A stretch of DNA of 64,000 bases from Chryseobacterium sp. 36-9 (GCA_001898785.1 MKVE01000016.1:66744-130743); one strand, 5' to 3'. Shown: positions 43,714 to 53,818, counted from the stretch's first letter. Translations and numbers: made by a program. The notes: a model not told the origin generated them from the sequence alone.

Positions 43714-45933
43714 ATGTTTGTAAAAAAACTAGCAACAATATCATTACTCAGTATTTCCACAGTCTATTTCTCTCAGGAAAAAAACCTGAAAAACATTACA
43801 AAACTCACCTTTGGCGGAGATAATGCCGAAGCCTATTTCTCACCCAACAGCAAAATGCTTACGATGCAGGTTACCAATCCCGCAATTGGTGCAAAATGTG
43901 ATCAGATCTATCTATACAATCTTTCTCAAAAGCCTGCTGGATCCAACCTTAAATTAGTATCCACAGGAAAAGGAAGAACGACCTGCTCTTTTTTTATGCC
44001 CGACGGTAAACATATCATCTACGCATCAACACATAAAGCAAATCCGGAGTGTCCGCCAAAACCGGCACCCAGAAAAGACGGCAAATATCTCTGGCCGATC
44101 TATTCCGATTTTGAAATTTATGAGGCAGACCTTAATGGAAACATTACAAAACAATTAACAGATTCTCCAGGATATGATGCGGAAGCTGTGGTTTCTCCTG
44201 ACGGAAAAAAGATTGCCTTCACCTCTACCAGAAGCGGCGATCTCGAAATATGGATAATGGATATTGATGGAAAAAACCTGAAGCAATTGACCCACGGTTT
44301 AGGTTATGACGGCGGTGCATTTTTTTCTCACGACAGCAAAAAATTAGTTTTCCGTTCTTCCCGTCCTAAAACCGAAGAAGAGATAAAAGAATATAAAGAA
44401 TTACTGGCTGAAAATCTCGTTGCGCCGACAGCAATGGAGATTTATACAATGAACATTGACGGAACAAATCTGAAGCAAATCACAAATCTGGGTAAAGCTA
44501 ACTGGGCACCTTATTTTCATCCTTCGGATAAAAAAATAATTTTCTCGTCCAATCATCATTCTACAAGAGGATATGATTTCCAGTTATATATGATTGATAT
44601 CGACGGAAAAAATCTACAACAAATTACTTACGAAAGTGAATTCAATGCGTTTGCTATGTTTTCTCCTGACGGAAAAAAATTAGTTTTTGCAAGTAACAGA
44701 CAAGGTGAAAAGCAACATGAGACCAATGTTTTTATTGCAGATTGGGTAGACAGTGATCCTGCAGAATTAGTTAATGAAGATAATCTGAAGAAGCACATCT
44801 ATTATCTGGCTTCTGATGAACTGAAAGGAAGGCTCACGGGTTCTGAAGGCGAAATAAAAGCCGCCAACTATCTTTCTTCCGAATTCAAAAAGCTGGGACT
44901 GAAGCCTTACGCAGGAAAAGATTTCATTCAAAATTTTGAATATGATGTCAAACTGAATCCTCATGATGACCAATCTTCTGTAAAAGTTAATGGTAAAAAT
45001 GTAGTGGCTGTTCTTGACAACAAAGCGGAAAAAACAATGGTGATCGGTGCACACTATGATCACCTTGGACTCAACGAGCACCACAACTCTACTCTTGCCA
45101 ATTCGGATGGACAAATCCATAACGGCGCCGATGACAACGCTTCCGGAACTGCTGCAGTTCTGGAATTGGCGAGAATGTTCTCACAAAATAGAACTAAGGA
45201 AAATTTGAACTATATTTTTGCTTTATTTTCCGGAGAAGAGGACGGGTTGATGGGGTCTAAAAAATTAGCGGAAACCATCAAAACAACCTATCCAAATACA
45301 ATTTTTATGATCAATATGGATATGGTCGGCAGACTGAATAAGGATAAAGATCTTACTGTTGGCGGTGTTGGAACTTCTCCCATTCTATCAGATCTGGTGA
45401 AAAAATATAAACCGGCCGGGGTTAACCTCGCTTTGGACGAATCGGGAGTTGGTCCGAGTGATCATACCTCTTTTTATCTGAAAGACATTCCTGTGTTGTT
45501 CTTTTTCACAGGAACACATAATGATTATCACAAGCCGAGTGATGATGCGGATAAGATCAATTATCCCGGAGAAAAAGTGATTACCAATTATGTTTTTAAT
45601 CTGGCAAATGCGTTAGCTAATGAGAAAGAGATACCATTCACTAAAACAAAAGTCACTACAACAAAAGCCGTCCCGAAATATAAGGTAACACTTGGGATTA
45701 TGCCAAGTTATGCCGACAGCAAAGATGGAATGTTGATTGACGGCGTGATGGACAACAGACCTGCGGCTAAAGCCGGTATAGAACAAGGTGATGTTCTTAC
45801 AAAAATCGGAAAATGCGAGGTAAAAGAAGTGTATTCTTATATGGATTGCCTTGCAAAGATCAATTCCGGTGAGGAGCATCCTGTAACGGTAAAACGTAAC
45901 GGCGAAGAAAAAGTTTTCAATGTGAAATTTTAA
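43714..45933 (+). CDS. Exported PD40 propeller / M28 peptidase / PDZ fusion protein
   Basis: This is a 739-residue protein. After a signal peptide (about 1-20), a TolB-like PD40 propeller fills about 25-340 (repeats such as SPDGKKIAFTSTRSGDLEIW and FSPDGKKLVFASNRQG). An M28 peptidase domain covers about 350-640 with zinc ligands in IGAHYDHLGL, NGADDNASGT, FSGEEDGLMGS, NMDMVGRL and NDYHKPSDD. A PDZ domain (about 655-739; NRPAAKAGIEQGDVLTKIGK) ends the protein. No T9SS tail is seen, so it is likely periplasmic. Confidence 0.92.
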   Translation: MFVKKLATISLLSISTVYFSQEKNLKNITKLTFGGDNAEAYFSPNSKMLTMQVTNPAIGAKCDQIYLYNLSQKPAGSNLKLVSTGKGRTTCSFFMPDGKHIIYASTHKANPECPPKPAPRKDGKYLWPIYSDFEIYEADLNGNITKQLTDSPGYDAEAVVSPDGKKIAFTSTRSGDLEIWIMDIDGKNLKQLTHGLGYDGGAFFSHDSKKLVFRSSRPKTEEEIKEYKELLAENLVAPTAMEIYTMNIDGTNLKQITNLGKANWAPYFHPSDKKIIFSSNHHSTRGYDFQLYMIDIDGKNLQQITYESEFNAFAMFSPDGKKLVFASNRQGEKQHETNVFIADWVDSDPAELVNEDNLKKHIYYLASDELKGRLTGSEGEIKAANYLSSEFKKLGLKPYAGKDFIQNFEYDVKLNPHDDQSSVKVNGKNVVAVLDNKAEKTMVIGAHYDHLGLNEHHNSTLANSDGQIHNGADDNASGTAAVLELARMFSQNRTKENLNYIFALFSGEEDGLMGSKKLAETIKTTYPNTIFMINMDMVGRLNKDKDLTVGGVGTSPILSDLVKKYKPAGVNLALDESGVGPSDHTSFYLKDIPVLFFFTGTHNDYHKPSDDADKINYPGEKVITNYVFNLANALANEKEIPFTKTKVTTTKAVPKYKVTLGIMPSYADSKDGMLIDGVMDNRPAAKAGIEQGDVLTKIGKCEVKEVYSYMDCLAKINSGEEHPVTVKRNGEEKVFNVKF

Positions 45934-45939
45934 ACATCA

Positions 45940-45974
45940 AAAAACCCGACTTTATCCAGTCGGGTTTTTTTTTT
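45940..45974. terminator. Bidirectional terminator between convergent genes
   Basis: AAAAACCCGAC / GTCGGGTTTTT with A and T runs. Confidence 0.9.
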
Positions 45975-45989
45975 ATTACAAAGTTGATA

Positions 45990-47825
45990 TTATTTCTTAA
46001 TAAACTTTTGAACGATATCAGTTCCTTTTATTTTGAGCATGTAAACACCTTTGTTAAGACTGGAAACATTAATTACATTGTTATTATCATTTATGCTTTG
46101 TTCAGAAATCTTTCTTCCATCTAAGCTATAGATCTCAGCAGTTTCTGCTTTTTTGAATTCCATTGAAACCGTTAGTTTCTCAGTTACCGGATTCGGATAA
46201 ACTGAAACAGAGTTTTTACCAACATCCGAAACAGCAAGGATTGTACACTGATAAGCAGGAAGTGTATAACCGCTTGTCACAAACTCTTCCGTGATAGTAG
46301 CTACATCACCACAAGTAAAACCATAAGTTCCAACCATATCAATAGCCGCCTGTCTTACCGCAATAGCTGCAGTCTGCTGATTAGAAGAAGAATTGGTCAT
46401 GCTGAGTCCCTCAAGAAAAATACGGTCCGTTTTTTCCTTACCAATTCTGTTATAGATTCGCATCAACGCCGTCGCCCAGATTTGCCCATCGGTATGAATA
46501 GTGCCTGTAAGTCCCGACGGATACTTTTTGGTATAGTTCGTTATCCTGCCATTCCAACACTCGTTGTGTCCGTCCCAACTGAACATCCAGTTGTACTGAG
46601 GTTCATTCGAAGCCCATTGGTTAAGGCTTCTGCTATAAGACATGGCCCAATAGTCTCCCGAGCCTTCTCCTAAACCTTGCGAAGAAGAAGATTTCAGCCC
46701 TGTTATCCAATAATGAATAGCATGTCCAAACTCATGTAAAACAACATCTGCATCTTCGGCATCATCCACACAGCCTTCTCCAAAAGCCAATCTCTGTGAA
46801 CTTGGGATAAAATGAGAATTGTCGTCACCACTCAAACCGTGCGGATCAAAAAGTAGGATGCCGTTGTTCAGTGTCGATTTACAATTGATTCCCAGGGTTT
46901 CGTTGATGTAAGCCATGCTTCTGTCCAGATGATAAAAAGCATTAACAGCTTCGAATCCCTGATCGTTCCTGTTAAAAAGAAAATCAGGAGAAGCTTGTGT
47001 GAACAAACCTGTTGAAGGTGATTCGAAATCTGCCACCTGTACATATTTGCTTTTCAGGCTATACACTCCGTTTGAAAAAGTAATGTCTGGTAAAGCAACC
47101 AGGCTTCTTGCAGCATCAAGGCTTGCATTGGTGGCATCATTATTATCAACATAGTCTCCGCCATAGGAAACGTGTGCTCTGGATAGTGGATCCGGATCAA
47201 AGATATAAGCTGTTCCGGCAGCTTTCATCTCTGCAGGTTTTTGCTTTGGCTTTTTCTTCCGGTTATCATCGTGGTGATAATTGGCAATATCCTGAACTCT
47301 GATTACTTCTCCGGAATGTGCATCTACCATAACCTCCCAATCTCCGGGTGTCTCGTAAGAATTGATAATGACTCTATGCACCAGTTTAGTTTCTCCTTCA
47401 TTTGTAAGAAAAACATAAAGATCATTTTCCTGATGCGTAATTTCACCGGCGATATGGGCGGCGGCTTTTGCCTTTTCAAAAGCATTTTCCTTACTATATG
47501 AAGGAGTCGTATCAATTTGTTTCAGTTTTTTGGAAACAGAAACTTCCGTTGCATAAGTGATGTCGCCTTGCCTATTAAAATGGATAGCAATATCACCTTC
47601 ATAGACAGGGACACCATTAATAGTTTGCTGAAATCTTAAAGTTTCCCCGGACTGGCTTTTTCTTGAAGAACGAAAATCAAAATGATCATTTGAGGTTGTC
47701 CCGATTTTATTTGAGTTTTTTGAGATCCAGTCTTTTGCCTTGACTTGTAATTCCGTAGTCTGTGCCTGGTAAATCGTAGAAAATGTCAGTGCAAATCCTG
47801 TAATAAGAGTAATTTTCAAATTCAT
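45990..47825 (-). CDS. Secreted FTP-domain zinc metalloprotease with T9SS sorting domain
   Basis: This is a 611-residue protein from the ATG at 47825. A promoter element at 47856 would exclude the earlier start codon. After a signal peptide (about 1-21), an FTP propeptide (about 25-185; GETLRFQQTINGVPVYEGD) precedes a thermolysin/fungalysin-like domain with VVLHEFGHAIHYW (H364, E365, H368) and the distal Glu in GLGEGSGDYWA (E388). A T9SS type A domain follows (YPNPVTEKLTVS, LNKGVYMLKIKGTD). It is probably M36-related. It should be secreted and activated by propeptide removal. Confidence 0.9.
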   Translation of the reverse strand: MNLKITLITGFALTFSTIYQAQTTELQVKAKDWISKNSNKIGTTSNDHFDFRSSRKSQSGETLRFQQTINGVPVYEGDIAIHFNRQGDITYATEVSVSKKLKQIDTTPSYSKENAFEKAKAAAHIAGEITHQENDLYVFLTNEGETKLVHRVIINSYETPGDWEVMVDAHSGEVIRVQDIANYHHDDNRKKKPKQKPAEMKAAGTAYIFDPDPLSRAHVSYGGDYVDNNDATNASLDAARSLVALPDITFSNGVYSLKSKYVQVADFESPSTGLFTQASPDFLFNRNDQGFEAVNAFYHLDRSMAYINETLGINCKSTLNNGILLFDPHGLSGDDNSHFIPSSQRLAFGEGCVDDAEDADVVLHEFGHAIHYWITGLKSSSSQGLGEGSGDYWAMSYSRSLNQWASNEPQYNWMFSWDGHNECWNGRITNYTKKYPSGLTGTIHTDGQIWATALMRIYNRIGKEKTDRIFLEGLSMTNSSSNQQTAAIAVRQAAIDMVGTYGFTCGDVATITEEFVTSGYTLPAYQCTILAVSDVGKNSVSVYPNPVTEKLTVSMEFKKAETAEIYSLDGRKISEQSINDNNNVINVSSLNKGVYMLKIKGTDIVQKFIKK

Positions 47826-47855
47826 AAATATTATTTTAACACACAACCAAAATAG

Positions 47856-47863
47856 CAAATTTA
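47856..47863 (-). promoter_or_regulatory. Predicted -7 element for the 45990 metalloprotease
   Basis: TAAATTTG on the minus strand, 30 bp upstream of the ATG at 47825. Confidence 0.5.
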
Positions 47864-47987
47864 TTTTTAAATTATATTATAAAATTTAAAGAAACTAATG
47901 TTTAGTATTAGAAAAAACAAAATAAACTACATATATAAGATTAAATTTTTGTGGAAAAATAAAAATATTTTCATCCAAATTGTTTTA

Positions 47988-47995
47988 TAACTTTG
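47988..47995 (+). promoter_or_regulatory. Predicted -7 element for the Y-family polymerase gene
   Basis: TAACTTTG fits TAnnTTTG. Transcription would start near 48001, downstream of the ATG at 47996, supporting the start at 48023. Confidence 0.5.
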
Positions 47996-48022
47996 ATGAA
48001 AATATTATCTCCATTTTCCAAC

Positions 48023-49300
48023 ATGAATGCCTTATTAGACTGCAACAATTTTTTCGTATCCTGCGAAAGAACATTAGATTCTACACTGGAGAATCAGCCT
48101 GTTGTGGTATTGTCCAACAATGACGGATGCGTGGTTTCAAGAAGCAATGAAGCTAAGGCTCTGGGAATTCCAATGGGAGCACCGGCGTTTAAATACAAAG
48201 ATCTTTTTGCAGAACATCGGGTAAGAGTGTTCTCCGCAAAATTTGAACTTTATAATTTTTATAGCCAAGAGGTGATGAAAATAGCAAGCAAATATGTTAT
48301 GAAACACGAGGTTTACAGTATTGATGAACTATTTTTAGATTTCCACGGTTTCAGATATTTTGACTTAGAAAAATATTGTATTGATATTAAAAATAAGATT
48401 AAAGTAGAGCTCAAAGGGCTTCCGGTAAGTATTGGCGTTGCACCGACAAAAACACTTTGTAAAATTGCGAATCATATTGTAAAAAAAGAGCCTATCAAAT
48501 ATTGTGAAGGTGTCTATATAATGGATTCTAAAGAAAAAATAGAAGCCGCATTGAAGGATCTGGATGTAGGAGATGTTTGGGGAATTGGCAGAAAACTGAG
48601 CGCAAAAATGATGGACAACGGCGTTTATAAAGCCTGGGATCTTCTACAAAAGCCGGAGATATGGATACGAAAAATAATGGGCATCCATGGTGTGAGAATG
48701 ATTAATGAACTGAAGGGAATTCCTCAATTGGAACTCGATAAAGCTTCTCCAAAAAAGTCTATTGTCGTTAGCAGAAGTTTTATGAAAATGGTTACTAACA
48801 AAGAAGAAATCGCAGAACGTATCGAAACTTTCGCTATCTATTGTGCTGAGAAATTGAGGAAGCAAAATTCTTGCTGTAAAGTCATCAGTGTATTTATCCA
48901 AACCAACCGATTCCGAAAAGAACTAGGGGAATACAAGGACGGCTTTTCTATTGTTTTACCCAATCCCAGCAGTTCGTCTATTGTTTTGGCAAAGTACGCG
49001 AATTCGATCTTTGAGGCTATCTATAAAGAAGGATTCCACTATAAAAAAGCAGGCGTTATGGTTTCGGATTTTGTTCCTGATAACGAAAGACTGATTAACC
49101 TTTTTGAAAAAGATGTCGATTCCAAGCATATTCCTATTATGAAAGCGATTGATAAACTGAATTCAAAATATGGGAAAGATAAAATCAGATTAGGCGGAAT
49201 GTCCGGAAAAAACACTTACGGCAGAGCCATTCTTTCACCGGAATATGAAGAATTCCTGAAAAATAATATATTGCCGGAAGCCAATTACAGATTTCATTAA
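48023..49300 (+). CDS. umuC: Y-family DNA polymerase (UmuC-like)
   Basis: This is a 425-residue translesion polymerase. MNALLDCNNFFVSCERT holds the first metal Asp, SIDELFLDFHGF holds the second acidic site, and SIGVAPTKTLCKIAN is the typical palm segment. A C-terminal little-finger domain and UmuC-specific tail (LGGMSGKNTYGRAILSPEYE) follow. I choose the ATG at 48023, which fits the family start; an earlier ATG at 47996 adds 9 residues. No umuD-like gene is adjacent, unlike the usual pair. It probably acts in damage tolerance. Confidence 0.9.
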   Translation: MNALLDCNNFFVSCERTLDSTLENQPVVVLSNNDGCVVSRSNEAKALGIPMGAPAFKYKDLFAEHRVRVFSAKFELYNFYSQEVMKIASKYVMKHEVYSIDELFLDFHGFRYFDLEKYCIDIKNKIKVELKGLPVSIGVAPTKTLCKIANHIVKKEPIKYCEGVYIMDSKEKIEAALKDLDVGDVWGIGRKLSAKMMDNGVYKAWDLLQKPEIWIRKIMGIHGVRMINELKGIPQLELDKASPKKSIVVSRSFMKMVTNKEEIAERIETFAIYCAEKLRKQNSCCKVISVFIQTNRFRKELGEYKDGFSIVLPNPSSSSIVLAKYANSIFEAIYKEGFHYKKAGVMVSDFVPDNERLINLFEKDVDSKHIPIMKAIDKLNSKYGKDKIRLGGMSGKNTYGRAILSPEYEEFLKNNILPEANYRFH

Positions 49301-49308
49301 AATAAAAA

Positions 49309-49337
49309 AAACTATCACATGTGTGATAGTTTTTGTT
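49309..49337. terminator. Bidirectional terminator between convergent genes
   Basis: AAACTATCACA / TGTGATAGTTT with A and T runs, between the polymerase gene and clpS. Confidence 0.9.
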
Positions 49338-49640
49338 TTATACTATTTCAGAACTCAGACCTCTGTCAAGCAATGCCTGATTCATGGGTTTAAGCTTTTC
49401 TAATGCTCCGGTTTTTACAGTACATTTTCCTTTGTAATGGACCAGGATCGTACATTGTTCCGCCTGTTCCAAAGTGTGTTCACAAATCTCGATGAGACAC
49501 ATGATTACAAAATCAAATGTATTGATATCATCATTATGAAGCACCAGCTTGTACACTTCATCCTCTTCTTCCAAAACCAATACTTCTTCCTCGTACTCGC
49601 GTTTTGGCTGATCGTAAGATTTGTTGTTATAGATTTTCAT
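49338..49640 (-). CDS. clpS: ATP-dependent Clp protease adaptor ClpS
   Basis: This is a 100-residue adaptor that delivers N-degron substrates to ClpAP. YKLVLHNDDINTFDFVIMCL is the signature N-degron binding region (the Asn-Asp-Asp motif), and a helix with EHTLEQAEQCTILVHYKGKC follows. It is 10 bp downstream of the CNNM gene and probably cotranscribed with it. The link between the two is not functionally understood. Confidence 0.93.
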   Translation of the reverse strand: MKIYNNKSYDQPKREYEEEVLVLEEEDEVYKLVLHNDDINTFDFVIMCLIEICEHTLEQAEQCTILVHYKGKCTVKTGALEKLKPMNQALLDRGLSSEIV

Positions 49641-49649
49641 AATTATTGA

Positions 49650-51008
49650 TTAACCTTCAGTGATTTCGTCTGTGATATCTTCTACCAAGGATTTGTTATA
49701 AAACAATTCTACCAATTCTACACTCTTATTTTGCATCTTAAGGATCTTAAAATGATAAGGCCCGTAATCGAATTCCTGATTTTCTTCCGGAATATCCTGT
49801 AATTCATTTAAGATAAAACCGGCCAATGTGTTATATTCTCCTTCTTCGGAAGGCGGGATTTTTTTGGGAAGACACTCGTTGATTTCTTCCAAAGGCTGCG
49901 TTGCTTTTACCCAATAGGTATTATCTCCAACTTTATCAACAATCTTATCCTCTTCATCTTCCTCATCCTGGATCTCGCCGACTAACTCTTCCAAAATATC
50001 TTCCAGCGTAATGATTCCCTCTGTTCCACCGAATTCATCAATAACAATTGCCATATGCTGTTTTTTGAACTGGAATACTTTTAACAAGTCCGAAATCTTT
50101 TTACTTCCAACAACGAAGAATGCTTCTCTCATCAAGCCTCTCAGATCCTCGTGAGTTAGTTCACCTTTACTTTTGATGTATTCTCTGATAATTTCTTTCG
50201 TATAAAAAATCCCTACAATATTATCAATCGAACCTTCATAAACCGGAATACGCGAATAACCGCTATCCATAATCTGAGAAATAATTTCTTCCTTGTCATC
50301 CTCAATATCGATAGAAGAAATATTTTGTCTCGTGATCATAATTTGCTTGGCATTATGATCTGTAAAATCAAATGCATTCTTGATGATCTCATAATTTTCC
50401 TCTTCGATTTCTCCACTGTCTGCGGATTGTTTTACCAACAACTGCAATTCTTCTGTAGAGTGAATATCGTGTTCCGAAGCCGGATGTATTTTGATAATTC
50501 TTAAAAATCCGTTAGATAATGAATTCATCAACCAAATAAATGGACGGAAGACATTATAAAATAGATGCAAAGGATATGCAATGAACAAGGTTGTAGATTC
50601 CGATTTTCTAATCGCAATCGATTTTGGAACTAATTCTCCAAATACAATGTGCATCACTGTAATCAACAAGAAGCTGCAAACAACTGAAATAGTTGTAACC
50701 GTAGTTTGAGCCAACTCAATATTCAATGAATGAAAAATAGATTCTATAATATGATGCAAAGCACTCTCTCCTACCCAACCAAGGGCAAGTGATGCCAACG
50801 TAATTCCTAACTGGGTTGCTGACAGATAAGCATCAAGATTTTTGATAATATTTTCGGCTTGTTTTGCCATTGTGTTCCCTTCTGCAGCTTTGAGCTGGAT
50901 CTGGGAGTATCGTACTTTAACGATTGAGAATTCGGCGGCTACGAAAAAGCCATTCAGAAGAACTAAAAATAATGCAATGAGAAGTTTGACTAAACTATCG
51001 GGGTCCAT
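49650..51008 (-). CDS. CNNM/CBS-domain membrane protein (HlyC/CorC family)
   Basis: This is a 452-residue protein. A CNNM (DUF21) domain with four membrane segments covers about 1-190 (LFLVLLNGFFVAAEFSIVKV, then TQLGITLASLALGWVGE). A CBS pair lies at about 210-345 (SIDNIVGIFYTKEII; AIVIDEFGGTEGIITLEDIL), followed by a CorC transporter-associated domain. Members are thought to affect Mg2+ or Co2+ transport; GldE of gliding bacteria has this architecture too. The exact subfamily cannot be fixed here. Confidence 0.9.
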   Translation of the reverse strand: MDPDSLVKLLIALFLVLLNGFFVAAEFSIVKVRYSQIQLKAAEGNTMAKQAENIIKNLDAYLSATQLGITLASLALGWVGESALHHIIESIFHSLNIELAQTTVTTISVVCSFLLITVMHIVFGELVPKSIAIRKSESTTLFIAYPLHLFYNVFRPFIWLMNSLSNGFLRIIKIHPASEHDIHSTEELQLLVKQSADSGEIEEENYEIIKNAFDFTDHNAKQIMITRQNISSIDIEDDKEEIISQIMDSGYSRIPVYEGSIDNIVGIFYTKEIIREYIKSKGELTHEDLRGLMREAFFVVGSKKISDLLKVFQFKKQHMAIVIDEFGGTEGIITLEDILEELVGEIQDEEDEEDKIVDKVGDNTYWVKATQPLEEINECLPKKIPPSEEGEYNTLAGFILNELQDIPEENQEFDYGPYHFKILKMQNKSVELVELFYNKSLVEDITDEITEG

Positions 51009-51204
51009 GTAATGTTGTTATACAATCTGCACAAAGATAGATAATTTTTTTAATATCAATTATGATGTTGAGCATAAGAATTGGAGTTATCAAGAGCTGC
51101 GAATATTTGGTTTGATAGTGTCGCTCTTACGGAACTCCGCTTCAACCGTTCTATTTTCTACAGTCATTTCGCTTGAAATCACACTTCCATCAGGCCCAAA
51201 ATAA

Positions 51205-51241
51205 TAAAAAGCACTGAAGTTTGACCTCCAATGCTTTTTAT
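51205..51241 (-). terminator. Terminator of the ATP synthase operon
   Basis: On the minus strand AAAAGCATTG / CAGTGCTTTT with a following T run, 30 bp past the atpG stop. The 51009-51270 spacer otherwise holds no gene I can support. Confidence 0.75.
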
Positions 51242-51270
51242 AACTAACTACTAACTTTAACTTATCTTTA

Positions 51271-52137
51271 TTAACTGTTCTTAAGCGCTTCTGCTCCGGA
51301 AACAATTTCTAATATTTCGTTGGTGATGGCTGCCTGTCTTGCTTTGTTGTAGAAAATCTTAAGATCATTTCTAAGTGCCTCTGCATTATCGGTCGCCTTG
51401 TGCATCGCTGTCATCCTTGCACCGTGTTCTGATGCTACAGAATCTAAAACAGCTTTGAATATCTGAGTTTTAATTGATTTCGGAATCAATGTTTCCAAAA
51501 TTTCTTGTCTTCCTGGTTCGAAAATGTAATCTACATTAACGTCTGAGCTTGTTTTTTCTGCAGAAACTGCAATTGGTAAAACCTGCTCAGTTACTACTTC
51601 CTGAGTAGCAGCGTTGATGAATTTGTTATAAACAACGTAAACTTTGTCAAACTTTCCAGCTTTGAAATCTGACATCACTTTACTTGTCATATTTGAAACA
51701 TGGTCGAAAGAAAGATTGTCAAACAAAGAACTGTGGTTTTCGTAAACAGTTTTGTTTTTTCTAAGTGCATCAAAAGCTTTCTTACCGATGGTTAAAACCT
51801 CCACATCTACATTTTCGTTAGCGGAGAACTGAGCGTTCAATTCTTTGATAACAGAAGAGTTGAAAGCTCCAGCCAAACCTCTGTTGGAAGTCACCGTAAT
51901 GAAAAGCACTTTTTTAACTTCTCTTTCTATAGCGAATTCTGAGATGTTCTCAGCATCAGAAGCAGCACTTACGTTCTCTATAATCTCCTGAAGTTTTTCT
52001 GAGTAAGGTCTCAGCATTACGATTGCGTCTTGTGCTTTCTTCAGTTTCGCAGCGGAAACCATTTTCATAGCACTTGTAATCTGCATCGTTGAAGATATAG
52101 ATGAAATCCTGCCTCGTATTTCTTTTAAGTTTGCCAT
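51271..52137 (-). CDS. atpG: ATP synthase F1 subunit gamma
   Basis: This is a 288-residue central-stalk subunit. ANLKEIRGRISSISSTMQIT at the start and the C-terminal ARQAAITNEILEIVSGAEAL are diagnostic. TSNRGLAGAFNSSVI is the conserved middle region. It is the last gene of the operon. atpD and atpC do not follow, as is usual in many Bacteroidetes. Confidence 0.96.
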   Translation of the reverse strand: MANLKEIRGRISSISSTMQITSAMKMVSAAKLKKAQDAIVMLRPYSEKLQEIIENVSAASDAENISEFAIEREVKKVLFITVTSNRGLAGAFNSSVIKELNAQFSANENVDVEVLTIGKKAFDALRKNKTVYENHSSLFDNLSFDHVSNMTSKVMSDFKAGKFDKVYVVYNKFINAATQEVVTEQVLPIAVSAEKTSSDVNVDYIFEPGRQEILETLIPKSIKTQIFKAVLDSVASEHGARMTAMHKATDNAEALRNDLKIFYNKARQAAITNEILEIVSGAEALKNS

Positions 52138-52140
52138 ATT

Positions 52141-52220
52141 ATTTTTAGTTGTTGGTTGTCGGTTGTTGGTTGTTAGTTTTAGAAAATTCTGTCAACTATC
52201 AACCAAAAACCATCAACTAA
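52141..52220. repeat. Family E repeat within the ATP synthase operon
   Basis: TAGTTGTTGGTTGTCGGTTG, then TTGGTTGTTAGTT, with an inverse partner TCAACTATCAACCAAAAACC and ATCAACTAA. The arms are nearly inverted, so it may form a hairpin in the atpA-atpG mRNA. Confidence 0.6.
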
Positions 52221-52223
52221 TTT

Positions 52224-53801
52224 TTAATTATATTTCGCAGAAAGTTCTGTTGCAACTTGCTTCAAAACACCAGTTAATTGGTCATCAATTTTACCGGCTT
52301 TTAGAGCTGCCATCACTTCCGGATGTTTGTTTCTCAAGAAATCCACATATTCTACCTGGAATTCCTTTACCTTTCTGATTGGGATATTTCTCAATAGGTT
52401 CTCAGTTCCTGCATAGATCATCGCCACTTGGCTTTCTACCGGAAGTGGAGAGTTCACCGGCTGCTTCAAAAGTTCCACGTTTCTTTCTCCTTTTGAGATA
52501 ACTGCCAACGTAGCAGCATCCAAGTCAGAACCGAACTTCGCAAACGCTTCCAATTCTTTATATTGAGCCTGGTCTAATTTCAAGGTACCAGACACTTTTT
52601 TCATTGATTTGATCTGAGCGTTACCTCCAACTCTCGATACAGAGATACCAACGTTGATCGCCGGACGAACCCCTGAGTTGAACAAGTCAGACTCTAGGAA
52701 AATCTGGCCGTCTGTAATAGAAATTACGTTGGTCGGAATATATGCAGAAACGTCACCAGCCTGAGTTTCGATGATTGGAAGTGCTGTTAATGAACCACCA
52801 CCTTTCACGATTGGCTTAAGAGATTCTGGCAAATCGTTCATTTGTTTTGCGATAGAATCATCAGCAATTACTTTTGCTGCTCTTTCCAATAATCTGGAGT
52901 GCAAGTAGAAAACGTCTCCTGGATAAGCCTCACGGCCTGGTGGTCTTCTCAATAGAAGAGAAAGCTCACGGTAAGCAACCGCCTGTTTTGATAAATCATC
53001 ATAAACGATCAAAGCAGCACGACCAGTGTCTCTGAAGTATTCTCCGATAGAAGCACCTGCCATCGCAGAATAAACCTGCATTGGAACCGGGTCAGAAGCG
53101 TTAGCAGCAACAATTACTGTATAAGCCAAAGCCCCTTTATCTTCTAATGTTTTAACGATTTGTGCTACAGTTGAAGCTTTTTGTCCAATTGCAACATATA
53201 TACAATATACTGGCTGACCAGCATCATAAAATTCTTTTTGATTGATAATGGTGTCAATAGCAACAACTGTCTTACCAGTCTGTCTGTCACCAATGATCAA
53301 CTCTCTTTGTCCTCTTCCTACAGGAATCATAGAATCGATAGCAACGATACCAGTCTGAAGCGGTTCAGTTACCGGCTGACGGAAGATAACTCCCGGCGCT
53401 TTTCTTTCCAAAGGCATCTCGTAAAGTTCACCTTCGATAGGTCCTTTTCCATCGATTGGATTTCCCAGAGTATCAACAACTCTACCAAGCATTCCTTCTC
53501 CAACTTTGATAGAAGAGATTCTGTTAGTTCTTTTTACAGTATCACCTTCTTTTACCATTTTGGATTCACCAAGAAGTGCCACACCTACGTTATCTTCTTC
53601 AAGGTTAAGAACGATACCTTCTACTCCAGCTTCGAATCTTACCAATTCTCCGTACTGCACATTTTCTAAACCGTAAACACGAGCGATACCATCACCGATA
53701 GTAAGTACAGTTCCAACTTCTTCTACGTTAGATTGAGTATCGAAATTTGCTAATTGCTGCTTCAGTATCGCTGATACTTCTGCCGGATTTATTTCTGCCA
53801 T
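52224..53801 (-). CDS. atpA: ATP synthase F1 subunit alpha
   Basis: This is a 525-residue subunit. The P-loop [13 protein letters not shown], the segment [20 protein letters not shown] and the arginine-finger region [18 protein letters not shown] are intact. The N-terminus starts with [20 protein letters not shown]. It is a normal full-length alpha subunit. It lies 18 bp after atpH. Confidence 0.97.
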   Translation of the reverse strand: MAEINPAEVSAILKQQLANFDTQSNVEEVGTVLTIGDGIARVYGLENVQYGELVRFEAGVEGIVLNLEEDNVGVALLGESKMVKEGDTVKRTNRISSIKVGEGMLGRVVDTLGNPIDGKGPIEGELYEMPLERKAPGVIFRQPVTEPLQTGIVAIDSMIPVGRGQRELIIGDRQTGKTVVAIDTIINQKEFYDAGQPVYCIYVAIGQKASTVAQIVKTLEDKGALAYTVIVAANASDPVPMQVYSAMAGASIGEYFRDTGRAALIVYDDLSKQAVAYRELSLLLRRPPGREAYPGDVFYLHSRLLERAAKVIADDSIAKQMNDLPESLKPIVKGGGSLTALPIIETQAGDVSAYIPTNVISITDGQIFLESDLFNSGVRPAINVGISVSRVGGNAQIKSMKKVSGTLKLDQAQYKELEAFAKFGSDLDAATLAVISKGERNVELLKQPVNSPLPVESQVAMIYAGTENLLRNIPIRKVKEFQVEYVDFLRNKHPEVMAALKAGKIDDQLTGVLKQVATELSAKYN

Positions 53802-53818
53802 TATATGGTTGTTTTTTC

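Noticed and set aside
51090-51305. 71-residue frame on the minus strand beyond atpG
   Set aside because: It overlaps the end of atpG out of frame and runs through the operon terminator. No family or start signal supports it.
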